Assembly (NCBI GenBank): GCA_036172665.1
Contig: CM069870.1
Span: 68,634,212 to 68,698,211 of the forward strand
Reading direction: 5' to 3'
Origin: Prosopocoilus inquinatus
Taxonomy: Eukaryota; Arthropoda; Insecta; Coleoptera; Lucanidae
DNA length: 64,000 nucleotides
This document shows positions 44,561 to 56,604 of this stretch, piece by piece. Within the stretch, counting starts at the first letter, position 1. Each line of letters begins with the position of its first letter. Below the pieces are notes generated by a model. That model was not told where the DNA came from and did no database searches. It saw only the letters and a program-made list of their open reading frames with translations. The position numbers and the translations under genes were made by a program.

Positions 44561-45833
44561 CTCATTACAGCAGCCGACGGCACTGAAATCAATCGTAGTC
44601 AATGCTAATCTTCTGCCTATTCACCAGGTAGCATGATGTCAGATAGTTTTTGATTGTTTGAACTCCTTCCTTAGCAATTCTTGGGCGAAGCCAAGCCGTG
44701 GGTTTATTAACTTGAATGCGCGCTCTTTTAGTTAGTACCACTTCAACTTCTACACGTTTTTTCACGTATCCACCGTCAACGTTTTATAAACGAAATACAG
44801 GCCCCGTTATTCGTATTTACGTTTGGATTATTTGAAATGCTTACGTAACATAAGAAATGCACTATTTGTATACGGTTTATCCGATCCCTGCGGTGCTTTT
44901 TTCACACTACGATTCTTTTTTGGGGGCACCCGTCGCCCCTCAAAGTTGCAGCCGTGGCAACGATCTCGAATCTAGATTACTAAGGACTTTCTCATTATCA
45001 CGTATTCGTTGGTGAGTTTACACTCTTCCGAACTAAAAAAAAAAAAAAACGAATTAGCAATTAACGTGATGAATGAATTCAGTATTTGGTATTCCCTTTG
45101 AACTTTCCACGATAAACAAATTCGATATTGTGATTCCTGGAAATAAAACTAACAGACGATAACGCAATTCGCCGCTTAATCAAATGAAACAAACGACTGT
45201 TTTCCGGGAAAATCAAATTATTCCGTCGTTCATTTGGCCGAACTTCACCTACCTCGCACCCCCCCCCCCCATGCCTCCGCCCTAATCCGGTTATCATAAT
45301 CAACTCGATTGGTTCTCGAACTTTTCCTTTCTCCTCTGTTATCGTAAACTGCCCGCCGCAACAAATTGTTTCGGGTTATCTCGCAGGTAAGCACCTAGCG
45401 TTTCCGTTCTGCAATTAATTACGCGAGCAGTCCTTCCCGCCCCCGCCCTCACCCAAATTCTCAAGGGGGGGTCCGTATTATATGCATGAAGGCAGAGAAA
45501 CAGATGAATCGCCGTATGCAGCGGTAAATTACCGCGGGGAGGTGATCCATCTCGGCCGCCGCGAGCGAGCGAAATCTTGACGGGCCCCAGGCGGGCGTCG
45601 CGACGCCGCCGCCTCTTTCCACGTTAATTGTCGCTTGCCGTTCATTTGATTCGCGTCGGTCTTAATAATTAATTCGATCGTAAATCTCGCTCGCGCCAAT
45701 ATGCAGCCGCTCTGGGAGAAGAGAATAGGACTAATGTTAATGCATGCAGGGACTAACAGTTTCATTAATACTTGAGGGCGCAAAGAGAGATGATGAATCG
45801 CACTTGAAATTAAACAGAAACTTTCAGAGAGAG
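44561..45833. other. Unique DNA, GC-rich from 45.3 kb
   Basis: A 64-codon minus frame without ATG lies at about 44600-44790 (reads VNKPTAWLRPRIAKEGVQ) and looks protein-like, but was not assignable. The 45300-45720 part is GC-rich with gccgccgcg and taattaattcgatcg words, compatible with host regulatory DNA. A C run sits at 45259-45270. Confidence 0.4.
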
Positions 45834-46715
45834 TGATGCAATCATCAACCTGCGGGGGGTTGAAGAGTATCATTGAACAAGTGAGAAAGAAAATGTTTTC
45901 AGAAAGCAAACGGTGTCCTCTAATGAATGAAGTGAACCAAACAACCGAGGAAAAGAAACCGAAACTTGTTACAGTTGCTTTTGCAACCTCGTTAATTAAT
46001 TCAATCGAAAAGGGTGATGCAATCAACCTGCGAGGGGTTGAAGAGTATCATTGAGCAAATGAGAAAGAAAATGTTTTCAGAAATCAAAAGGTGTCCTCTA
46101 ATGGATCAAGTGAACCAAGCAACGGAGGAAAAGAAACCGAAACTTGTTACAGTTGCTTTTGCAACTTCGTTAATTAATTCAATCGAAAAGGGTGATGCAA
46201 TCAACCTGCGGGGAGTTGAAGAGTATCATTGAGCAAGTGTGAAAGAAAATGTTTTCAGAAACCAAACGGTGTCCTCTAATGGATCAAGTGGACCAAACAA
46301 CCGAAGAAAAGAAACCGAAACTTGTTACAGTTGCTTTTGCAACCTCGTTAATTAATTCAATCGAAAAGGGTGATGCAATCAACCTGCGAGGGGTTGAAGA
46401 GTATCATTGAGCAAATGAGAAAGAAAATGTTTTCAGAAATCAAACGGTGTCCTCTAATGGATCAAGTGGACCAAACAACCGAGGAAAAGAAACCGAAACT
46501 TGTTACAGTTGCTTTTGCAACCTCGTTAATTAATTCAATCGAAAAGGGTGATGCAATCAACCTGCGAGGGGTTGAAGAGTATCATTGAGCAAATGAGAAA
46601 GAAAATGTTTTCAGAAATCAAACGGTGTCCTCTAATGGATCAAGTGGACCAAACAACCGAAGAAAAGAAACCGAAAATTGTTACAGTTGCTTTTGCAACC
46701 TTATTAATTTCACCC
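45834..46715 (+). repeat. 178-bp tandem repeat, five copies
   Basis: Copies start at about 45834, 46015, 46193, 46371 and 46549; the first step is 181 bp, the others exactly 178. Identity between copies 2-5 is very high, so the array is young or actively homogenised. Each copy has the phrases caacctgcgaggggttgaag, gtgtcctctaatggatcaag and gttacagttgcttttgcaac. Since 178 is not a multiple of 3, frames shift at each junction: a 72-residue frame (MMQSTCEGLKSIIEQ...) starts in one copy and ends in the next, in another frame. That does not fit a tandem protein repeat. Confidence 0.97.
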
Positions 46716-48880
46716 ATGATAGTTCACATCTTCTATTTTGTGAAGCCGACCCTGTCTATTAGCTCTTTTCTCTAGTGTAAGGGTGGCTGGTTAAGTAATA
46801 TTAGAATTACCACTTTACAGGGGCTCGTACAAACCTATTTTAACGGACAGTAAAAGGATTCCGAAACGAAAACGAATTTCCCTGAAATCCTTCCTTCCAA
46901 GTGATGTAAGTGACCCAACAACAATGTTACTCCCCAAATAAACCCTGTTTCGGCCCAAAGTAAACTCTTTAGTATGGCAAAAGCCGCACACAGACCGTAA
47001 ATAAGAGTAAGCCCCCTAGCGGAGCGACTGGCCATGAATATCTTAATTGAGTAAATGAAACAAGGCCCAAAACGTGGATAAAAAGTGCTTCTACGGGAGT
47101 ACTCTCGTGTCGGCTTACATGAAACCAACATCAGGCGTTATTCGCAAACTTTTTTTCTTTTTAAATAAAACAAAAAAGTACAACCCCACTAAAGAGCGTG
47201 AAGCGCGTGAATCAAATTTACAGTAATGCTGTTAAGTGTAAGGGCGGCTGGAACTTGCGACGAGTGTGAGAAAGATTTTAAACTTACACAAAAACTCAAC
47301 ATCTGTCTTCTCACTCTTTTCCCCCCAAAATTTTGATCAACCATGAAAGACCCAAAGAGCCTAATTCCCTTGTGTGAGCGTTTCTGGTTCGACCTTTAAA
47401 ATAGCCACGAATTTACTTTCAAGCATTTCTTTAAGGATATGACAATTTTGGCCGTTGCTGCCTTACAAAATATTTCTAGGGTTGAACGAATTAATACAAA
47501 AATGATTTCATAAGTCATATGCAAAAAAAGACAAAATACAAATAAAAGATTTGAAACAAATAAATATCATGAGTCATTTAGTAAAACTCGAAATAATTGA
47601 AACTGTTTTCTTGGAGAAGGAAAAACATGAGATTGCATGTCATGTATAAAAAAAAAAGAAATAAAATAAAACGAAAGTATTTTTTAGTCTTTGAAACAAA
47701 GTAGCAAATATGTCCCTAAGTTTATCAAAATCAGAGGACCGGAATGAACACACACACACACACATAAGCGAATAATTCGCCTTCACATCGCCTCACTAAC
47801 CGGTGACGCGGAGTGTCGATATGTTATCGTGTGTTAATTACTTCCGTTTTCCATTGCTTTATAAAGGATCATAAAACCGAAGATTCCCGAATGAATTGCA
47901 CTTCTGAGATAGATACTTGTTTCAATTTATTTGTTTAAAATATGCTTTCAAAGTACAAAAAAAAATTTGAGGTAAGGAAATTTTGTAAAGTACGATCTCA
48001 GGTTTATTACACTAGCGATCGCACGTTCCTAACGCGCAGGTATGCGTATTCTTCCCGAGAGTGTTTTCCTAATTTACGATTGGATAGTCTTCGAACGTGG
48101 TACTTTCGTTTGCGCGCCAGAAATGTTCATTACAGCACTCTTCAGTACTTGGGCCAACAGTCAAAGAGTGCAGTTGTATTTTGTTTCGTATTGATAATTT
48201 GGGTTTGGAGAGTTTATCTGTCCGCCTGGACATAACTCGAATAAGGCTTTGCCGGCTTTGCAGACGACTCTTTTTGTGCCAGTGCATTTTGGTGCATTAT
48301 TAAGCAACCTAAAAGTTACTCGTAGGTAAGGGTAATTGCGCAATGTACTGAAATCCAGCCATGGCTAATATTTAGTTATTTTCTCTCTCTCTCAAACTTT
48401 TCCGTCCCCTCTGCTTTTAGCGCCCCTCGGATTTTGTTGGCTCTCGGCTTTTTATTCCTCGGCGTTTTATCGCCCCTCATCTATATATCGTTCTTCCAAG
48501 TGTCTTCCAGCGTAACTATTTTTTCATCCCGATCGACGGACCACATTTATTGCCTGCTCCTTTTCTTCGCCGACGAGCAAGTTTTGTTTGAGCTTTACGA
48601 ATTAAATACGTAAACGTTTAATTCGTCGCTTCAAAATTTAAACAATGCTAGGGTGCGACGTTAATTTCGTTTTTGTTAATAACAATGATATTGAATTTTA
48701 ACTTTTTGTAAACACAACTGCTGTCAAATAATAAAATCCTTTTACATTAAAATACAGTCCACTGATAACATTTCTACAAGTTTTAAGCAATGAAATGTGG
48801 ACAGCATGTCTCATTTCCGAACGACGATCAAGTACCAACACCGTAAGTGCTTTGCAATTTATTGTGGTGTCATAGTTTAC
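46716..48880. other. Unique spacer
   Basis: Mixed to AT-rich. The phrase gtgtaagggcggctgg occurs twice (near 46777 and 47236). A short CA run lies at 47749-47765. Frames of 60-98 residues overlap on both strands and have no family signature. Confidence 0.4.
47749..47765 (+). repeat. (CA)n microsatellite
   Basis: About 8 CA units. Confidence 0.9.
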
Positions 48881-48887
48881 GACGTAC

Positions 48888-49012
48888 AGCGTGTCCCAGA
48901 AACCCGTTTACTTGCTAACCAACTATCGCAAATTTAATTTTAATGATGACACACGGCGTGACCCAGAAACCCGTTTACTTGCTAAACAAAGATCGCGAAT
49001 TTAATTTTAAGT
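48888..49012 (+). repeat. Two 66-bp tandem copies
   Basis: gcgtgtcccagaaacccg and gcgtgacccagaaacccg start about 66 bp apart, each followed by tttacttgcta, an atcgc.aatttaatttta phrase. Starts resemble the tacagggtgtcc-type ends seen at 39476. Confidence 0.85.
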
Positions 49013-49338
49013 GTTTTGAACTGTAATTTGAGTCACTGTTAGGTTAATCGAGGCCCTCGAATACCTGCTAAAAATCTTAATCGTTTGATTTGCCATTGAA
49101 TGGTAATAACTAAAATTTCAAACATATTTTACTTGGTTTTAAGAGCAATAAACTGCAAGTATTTTATTTTCATTGTGGAATTGATGCGACGCAGCACTAT
49201 TTCGCGTAATAGCAGATACGACACGTTAGCAAGGCGATCCATTCGTAGAGGTAAGCGTTTTGGATTCACAAGGAATCCCGTTGGACAAGTTATCTCTGGC
49301 GCCCTTAAACCAATTATAGTCGAAGATTGACCCGCGAC

Positions 49339-50237
49339 TAGTGATGTAAAATGACGGTAATTTAACGTCATTTTGGTCATTTAAGTATAAATGACGGTCA
49401 TTTTGCAATCATTATCAACCGTTTAACCCTAAACAGGCGCATCTTTATGTATACGCATATTAAACGAAATAAACACATTTTTTTACTAAACAATAAAGAT
49501 AATATTCTACTATACAATTTTATAAGTTTTCAATTTATAGATAAGGCACACAAAATATCCACAACTGAAATTAAAATCTAAGTGAGCTTATTAAAATTTA
49601 TTAACTCTTGAACGGTACCAAGTGGTAAGCAATCGAAAGGTCGTGGATTCACACCGCGATCGGTAGTGGTCGGTATCCGCTTCAGGTACCCTTCAGTGTT
49701 GGAGATACGATTCGATACTGCTTTCCCTTTAAGGGCAAGTAGGCTTGAAAGTAACAAAGCGAACAAAATTGAAAAATAAACAATTATTTATGAAAACAAA
49801 AAAGAAACTGGGGAAATTTCAAAATAAAAAAGAGCTATTAGCTAGTAAATCTTACGGTTTTATTTTTTTAATTTTATTTCTCTTCGACATTAGTATTTGA
49901 ATCTTCATCAGTACTGGTATATCTGAATTCGTTGAGTAGACCTCTTCACGTTTCACAGTTAATGTAACTTGTTTCTTTTTTTTTTTTGGGGATATTGTCA
50001 TAAGCACTAAAGGACCTTGTTTGTATCTTGTGTGATGTATTTTTCCAACAACAGTACATGCCCATACGTCTATTTGCACGTGTCTGTGATGGTCACTCTT
50101 ATTAAGTCCTTTATCAAAATGATGGTCGTATATAGTTCACAGGGTCATTTTTAAAATGACCAATCATTGTGACGTGACCGTCATTTTTATTGTGACCACT
50201 GTCATGACCGGCGTCATTTAAGGAACTTACATCACTA
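49339..50237. mobile_element. 899-bp non-autonomous hAT-type element
   Basis: Terminal inverted repeats tagtgatgtaa are perfect for 11 bp. The 8-bp target duplication is cccgcgac on the left (49331-49338) and cccacgac on the right (50238-50245), and the older repeat continues across it, with the empty site at 8.2 kb. Subterminal atgacggtcatttt-type motifs, common in hAT elements, are repeated at both ends. No transposase: the only frames are a 62- and a 75-residue minus-strand one, without a recognisable zinc finger or dimerisation domain. Confidence 0.9.
49600..49762 (+). mobile_element. tRNA-derived SINE-like copy B, nested in hAT
   Basis: A-box-like word taccaagtggtaagca (about 49616-49631) and B-box-like gtggattcacacc (about 49642-49654) stand at tRNA-like spacing. 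The body and end (cagtgttggagatacgattc, actgctttccctttaagg, gaaagtaac) match copy A at 19510-19672. Lies wholly inside the hAT element, so either inserted there later or is part of that element. Confidence 0.72.
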
Positions 50238-50275
50238 CCCACGACTCATATCTCCTCTCGAGCTAGGGAATTCCG

Positions 50276-52540
50276 CGTACAATTACGCACTTTTCTTGCT
50301 ACTCTCCGTCAGTGTCGTGATTTTACTAAGTTTCTAGTTAAGTGAAAAGAGTTGGTGGCAAACTGTTGTTAGTTAGTGATTATATGCTCTAACCGGTACA
50401 CTCTAATAAGTCATGTGAAACAGACAAAAAAACAAGAAGCTTTTGTTAGATGTGGCTTATGTCCTCTTAGATATTTCCGGAAAGCGACGAAGCGACGCAC
50501 AGTGTTGCCGAGTCCTAATAAAAAATTAGACAAAATTATTAAATTTTTTTTTCATTAAAAATAGTTATATTACGTTGAAATATACATGAAAAATATAAAA
50601 ATTCGAAAAGTACTTTTTCGTTTTAGGAACGATAAGACAATACATAAAATGTGAAGAAAAATTCTGGTAAAGTAAATATTTCCGAAAATATTTTCTTTTT
50701 GCAAGAATGCTCGGACAGAAAAGTTATTACTATAAATCTACATTTCGGTTCATTTATTTGTAGAGTGGCGGATCATTGGGGTACTAAAACAACTTTATTT
50801 TTTTTAATGAAAACCTCTATTTTTATTACGAATTCCAAGCGGGCATATTTTTTTACGTACAACTACAAAAAAAAATTATAGTCACATAAGAATATTTTTG
50901 AAACAAATGTTCAAGTATTAATAAAGAAACAAAACAAACAGATGAAGTATTTTGAATGCAGATTATCACATCAACGCTCATTATCATGAAATGTGAGAAA
51001 ATTTTCAATGTCTCTTCAAAGGAAATTATTAAAGATAAATGCAGGTACACTGTGACTAACAAAATATTGGACTAAAATGTCAATGTCAATAACAATGTCA
51101 AAAATGCATCGTTTCACTGTTTAATAGTGAACGGGCCATAATTTTATATTTATTTAATTTACTTCATTCAAAATTAAATATTTATTAAAACACTAGGTAA
51201 ATAAAAATGAAAATGAAGATTTATTACGAAAAAAGAAATTTATATTGTACCCCAATTATTGCTGAAAATAAATAACCTGAAATGTAGGAATCGAGTTCGA
51301 GCGTTCTTGTATAAACAAAATAGTTTAGCAAATATTTAGGGTTTCCCAGTCTATAATAGAATTTATTTTACACTCCGTACAGAAAGTAGCAGGAAAAGGA
51401 TAAAATACTGCTGCAACTTCCAAATCCTGAATGTGTATGTATTTATCTCACATGTTTGATCGGAGCATTTTTATCAATTCTTCTTCTGTAATTAGGACTC
51501 CTCTGTTGAAAGATATGTTCCATATTTTTTTCTTTTCTTAAATTTAACACAATTACTAAAATTTTCTATTTTGTTTAAATTCTTTCAAATTCATTTTTCA
51601 TTGATTTTTTGGAAAATATGATTTTCATATCGAGAATTTTCCACGAAGTGACCTACAACAAATAATAAATAAAAAGTCAGAGTGGCGCAAAAACGCGCAA
51701 GTTTTTAAATTTTATTATGAAAACACAAAGTGTATGGAACATTTAAACATAGGTCTCCAACAGGTGATATTCGGAATTACTAAACAAAAAATTTCATCAA
51801 AAAGATATTACAGGTGTAAAATATTTGTATGATTTGTACGATTATTTCTAAACTATTAAACACAAAAAAAAAATAATAATAGGTGAAATTAATTGATTAA
51901 TTAAACATACCATCCATATTTGATTAGACAGTTCAGTTTTGAACAAACTCACTTCAGAAGGAAAATATAATTAACAATGTTGCGATAAATTTCTTGGCGA
52001 GTATAATGACACAACAATTAATATGACACTTTGTCTAGCACTTATTCCATAATTTCAAAAGGTACTTACCCTCTTTTTACGATAAATAATAAATTAACTC
52101 CTGATCTAATATTTATTAAGTTTCTTTTCGTCTACCTTCATTTTAACATTTTGATTTTTGCCGTGTCTTGGCCACAGTGTACGACGCATTCTTGTCTGAT
52201 GTCATGTACTGATTGTGACTGAAATATGAACCGAGTTAAATGTCACATCGGATAAGATCATGATTCAACTCTTGCACATAGCTGTAAAACTAAAACTGCT
52301 GATTCAACGGTTGTATGAAACTTCCCATCAAGGTTACATGATGAAGTTTTAAAAACAATGCAAAGCTCCACCTAGCGATGAAAAGGGTATTGGAGAAACT
52401 TTCTGTTACTGGCGGTGGGGAAGACATGGGACCGAAGTTCTTATAAAAAATAATTAAAATCACTTTTGAACCACCCGAGGGGTTGAACTGAAGAGAAGCG
52501 AAAATCATTTTCGCAAATAAAATTCTGCTGATCCTGAATT
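50276..52540. other. Very AT-rich unique spacer
   Basis: Over 2 kb of AT-rich sequence with homopolymer runs. Frames of 60-76 residues are dominated by Lys, Ile, Phe and Asn. No repeat or gene supported. Confidence 0.4.
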
Positions 52541-53160
52541 TGAATTCCGCGTGAAAGTAATTTGCACAGCGCGACCGGGATTCGACCTCGTCGTCGTCGA
52601 CTTTTAAGAAGCTCGCTGCACTCCAATTTTATGATACCGGACAAGTGTTAAAAGGGGAAGTGCACTTGCCGCGTCGCGACGCGTCGACGGGCGTTGCGGG
52701 TTAATCAATCTCCTGGCCGCAAACCCGCCGGGCAGCACCTGGGCGAGTCGCTTGAAAGGCACTTTTGGCCTTTACAAAAGTGACGGAAGCGGAGAATTGA
52801 AAGGCGATCCATTAGTCATTAACAATAAACGGAATGGTGTTTGGGGGCGCCAGAGATTAATTTCGTCGGGATACGTGAAAAATCACGTAGGTATAATACA
52901 ACGGACTTAACAAAAAAAAAAAGAAAAAAAAAAGAGAAACAAGAAAAGGGAAATAGTTTCCGTACATCGTAAGGTTTCTGCTCTACCGACTCACATTGTG
53001 CGCGCATCAAATTGATTGATGATGATTAGATGTTACCGCACTCACGAGGAAGACGAGGAGGTATCGGTGAGTACACATAAATAAAACTTACAAATAGAAG
53101 TTTGACATTTAAACTAATGTACTGACTTTTATTATTATTATTATTATTATTCTTACTCGC
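52541..53160. other. GC-rich island with spacer
   Basis: GC-rich from about 52560 to 52800 (gcgtcgcgacgcgtcgacgg). An A run at 52911-52930 and a (TTA)n run at 53132-53153 follow. Compatible with host non-coding sequence. Confidence 0.35.
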
Positions 53161-53660
53161 CCGGCCGTGAATAACCTTGCCTTGTTATGTTGCGTAATCG
53201 CTTAACACCTTCCTGTGCAGAGCATTATTTTCCCATGCCGTTTTCACTAAGTGGGTGCATATACGCAGCGCATATTTTGTTTTTTTTTTTTTAGTGTTTA
53301 AACCCAACGGCGACAACCACCATGCTTTGGAGGATTTATTTACAGGTTTCATACAATAGGTAACGTGGCAGGCAACTATATTATAAAGCACTATATTATA
53401 AAGTTATATTTTTATACGTTCTTAACAATGCCACATCCTTCTCCTCATCATTTTTTCGTGTCCGTGAGCAACATTGCTTTTTTGTTTTGCATAATCGCAG
53501 GGTGGCGTTCGTACATTTCAACACCTACCTGCGCAACGGACTGCTTTCCCACTCCGTCTCCACTGAGGATTTATCCGCATTTTTCTTGCTGGACAAATGA
53601 CATACGAAGAAGTGAACCAATTGATAAAATGGCTCGTAATGGAGTGCGGTTTTAAAACGA
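53161..53660 (+). repeat. Dispersed repeat family D, copies 1 and 2
   Basis: taatcgcttaacaccttcc, cgttttcactaagtgggtg, a gcgacaaccaccatgctttg phrase and ggaggatttatttaca are found again, reverse complemented, at 55.5-55.66 and 56.6-56.95 kb. A second weaker plus-strand copy follows at 53480-53600 (ctccgtctccactgagga). Confidence 0.8.
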
Positions 53661-54000
53661 GGAGGGAATGGACACCCACATCTGCATTTAATAATAATGT
53701 GTGATTGAAAAGAGCACTATACAGGAGGTAACCAAAATACAGGCCGCTACATCAGTGACGTATTTTACAGATCAAGATAATGAAAAAAGTTCAAATAAAC
53801 ATGTATACATGTTGATGTTCACGGGAAGCTACAACAGTAACCAACTCTCTTATTTGAATTTTTAGGAAGTAAGTTATACTAGAAAAGCTTTAGGACCTGT
53901 CTTACCCAATTCTATAGCAATATTGGAAAAACAAGTGACTGTTAGGTTTTTGAGATTTTCAATTGTTTTTAACTTTTTTTTAATAAAACATAATAATTTA
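53661..54000. other. Spacer with tatacagg word
   Basis: tatacaggaggtaaccaaaa near 53718 and cagtgacgtattttacag near 53753 resemble the phrase group at 39476-39560. Otherwise unassigned. Confidence 0.4.
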
Positions 54001-54850
54001 TATCATCGCAATGCATTTAGAACAGGTCACAAAAGAGTAAAAAAATAAAGTAGTTGAAATGAAATAATTAAATGCGAAACATAAAAATTTCACGAAAACT
54101 AAAACACAAAATGGAAGACGATAAACATGGAAATGTGAAAAACAAGTTGATTAAAAGACAAAAGAAGATCGTAAATGTAAGACCGACGAAAAATTATATT
54201 AAATCTATTAAAAAAGTCGATGCATTTAAAAGAATTTACGCGACAGAAATGAAGAAGAAGAAGAAGAAGAAATGAAAAACAAAAAGACCAAAGCAATCCA
54301 AAGCCAAGAGAAAATTCGGTCAAAAAGTTAAAAAAATCAATTGCAAGAAAAAAACAAAAGAAAAATATTATTTTAACAAAAGCGAGCGAAATAAAGCGGA
54401 AACAAACAATAAGGACAGCATGCCACGTAAAAATGTGAAAAAGAAAGATGATTTAAAAACAAAGAAAAATGACGATACAAACGAAAAATAAAGACCAATG
54501 CAATTAAAATTAAAAGGAAACAAGATTAATGATACGAGGCTCACAAAATGATAAAAAGGAAAATCTATGAAGAAAAACTACGAGAACAGAAACAAAAACA
54601 AAAGAAAATCGCTGATGGTATAAGGGGATCTGGGAAAATTAAAAAAAAAATAATAATAAAGAAAAACTGCATACGAAGTGTAGTTATTCTAAAAAATAAT
54701 TCCATAAAATAAAAACAAAAGAAATAAAGAGCAATGAAACGCAAGAAATGAGTGGAAAGCGCTTGAAAATGGAAAAGGTCAGTGACAATAATAAACGATG
54801 ACCAGAGGAGATCAAAAATGGAAAAGTCGTTAACATTTTGATTTTTTAAT
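54001..54850 (+). repeat. A-rich tract
   Basis: A on the plus strand dominates as in 36.4-38.7 kb, with a gaagaagaagaagaag run at 54252-54270. Frames are Lys-rich or, on the minus strand, Phe/Leu-rich. No gene. Confidence 0.7.
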
Positions 54851-55190
54851 TATTGTTCTCTGTTGGAGAATAGTAGATGTTCGCTTGTTTTTTTTTTGTT
54901 CTTATGTGGTAGTTATTTATTTTAATTTGCTATTATTTGTTTTCCTCTTGCGAATTATTATTCAAAATTTCAATAGAATTTAATTATTCGGGTGTGAAGC
55001 GAAAAATTGCGGTTATATTGTGTTTGTGACAGTGTTGGTTGATCTTGTTATGTTTGTTTGTGATGGAATTGTGTTGTGGACAATTAAAAAAAAAATAATT
55101 CTGTAATTTTTTAAAGATATTTTTGCCGATGGCCTCAACGGTGTCTCTCACCTTACAATTAAATGTGAATTCCAGATAGCTGGATGTAAA
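54851..55190. other. AT-rich spacer
   Basis: T-rich, no recognised feature. Confidence 0.35.
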
Positions 55191-55490
55191 CTGTATTGTA
55201 GTTTTGGCTGCATGCTTATATGTCTCCTATGCATAGAACTGTTTCCCACGCCGTCTCCACTGGCATTAGAGGACATGTTTACGCAACACCTATTCTTTCT
55301 TTTCTGACTTCGCTTCGGAGGATTTATTCACAAATTTAACGTAACAGGTAAGGTGGCAAACAACCTTGTAATAATAATAATATTAGCATATTTATTCGTA
55401 CGATTGACGAGGACATAGCAAGGTTGTTCACGATCGGGAAAGAATGACTGGGGAGGAGAAGGAAGTATTGGTAAGAACGTATGAATAAAT
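55191..55490 (+). repeat. Dispersed repeat family D, copy 3
   Basis: cacgccgtctccactgg, gaggatttattcaca, acaggtaaggtggcaaacaa and a (TAA)n run recall the plus-strand copy at 53.3 kb. Its right end meets a reverse-oriented copy. Confidence 0.7.
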
Positions 55491-55664
55491 TTTTTTAATA
55501 TAGTGCCACAGGACTAATAAATCCTCCGAAGCAAAGGCGGCTGTCGCCCTTGAGTTGAGACGCTAAAAAGGAAAAAAGAAAAAAAGAAAATATATGCTGC
55601 GTAAGTACACCCACCCAGTAGAAACGGCGGGGAAAACAGTGCTTTGCACAGGAAGGTGTTAAGC

Positions 55665-56604
55665 CAGCGTTTCCCAAACTGCGGGGCGCATAAAACTTCA
55701 AAGGGGGTCGTAGCAAAATAAATTTTAAAAAAATTGAACGCAAATTGCAACTAATTTATCATATTTTTTACAAAAGATTGCCTGTACATACAATCGCGAG
55801 CAATAAATTCTGGTCGTAATTAATTGTGAAAGGTTAGCATCGATTTTATATTTTATAATACTAAGGAGATTCATGTCTTAATTTTTGAATGCTGTAGCGC
55901 GTTTCACTCTTAGAATGTAGTACAAGCCTTGTGGAGAATTCGGAGAGAAAAGGATAGCTTTATTGAAGAAACGTGAAAAACAGAATGGGACGCATATAGC
56001 CGTACTTCATACTAAGGTTGGAACGCGCTACAGTATAGTATATAGCCTCTTAAATATTTATTTAGGTTTGTGACGTCACCAACATTGTTTTGCGACTTAC
56101 ATATTACATATTACATACGGAATAAGTGTGCTGAAATGTAAAAAAAAAATTTCTGAGCATTCTGCCTAACGAAAAAAAAATGAACAAAATAATGCTAGCG
56201 TGACGTAAATACGCGAAAATTGCATCTTTTATTAGATTTTTTTTAATTTTAATTTTTCGAGTAAATTCTAGCCTGAATTGATGGGTCGCACCATGGATCC
56301 ATGTTGATTGGTTACCGAATTGCATCATAAAGAAAAACAAATGAAAAAAGTCGGAAACCGCTTGCGCTAGACCCGTGATGCAATCCATCGATTCATACTA
56401 GAATTCGCTCAGGAATTCAAAAATATCGTTAACTACGTTAGAAAGTTGTAACATTGTCGCATTTCTTGGTGACGCGATGTTCATTTGTTTTTTTTTTTTT
56501 TTTATTTACTTACTTTAATATTTATAACGCTGACAGGGAGGAGGGCGTGAATCGAAACACAGCTCAAAAGGGGGTCGCGATACCTAAAAGTTTGGGAAAC
56601 GCTG
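55665..56604. mobile_element. 940-bp non-autonomous hAT element
   Basis: Left end cagcgtttcccaaact and the reverse complement of the right end are the same for 16 bp. The target duplication is tgttaagc (55657-55664) and tgttaaac (56605-56612), 7 of 8. The ggggcgc...gggggtcgc words just inside, and the CAGCGTTTCCCAAACT end itself, are typical of one widespread hAT group. No transposase frame. It holds the MITE at 55892-56033. Confidence 0.92.
55892..56033. mobile_element. 142-bp MITE nested in the hAT element
   Basis: ctgtagcgcgtt at the left and aacgcgctacag at the right are perfectly inverted for 12 bp, and similarity continues inward (cttag.atg.agtac) to about 32 bp. No coding capacity. 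Target duplication not clear, so the superfamily is unknown. Confidence 0.8.

Larger units (their letters stand above)
49206..50275 (+). repeat. Dispersed repeat (as at 8.2 kb), split by hAT insertion
   Basis: Left part 49206-49338 and right part 50246-50275 join to give the order found uninterrupted at 8228-8385. The split point is the hAT target site. Confidence 0.85.

Noticed and set aside
45529..46026. 165-residue minus frame
   Set aside because: Reads from the GC-rich island into the first 178-bp repeat and is not kept in the other repeat copies.
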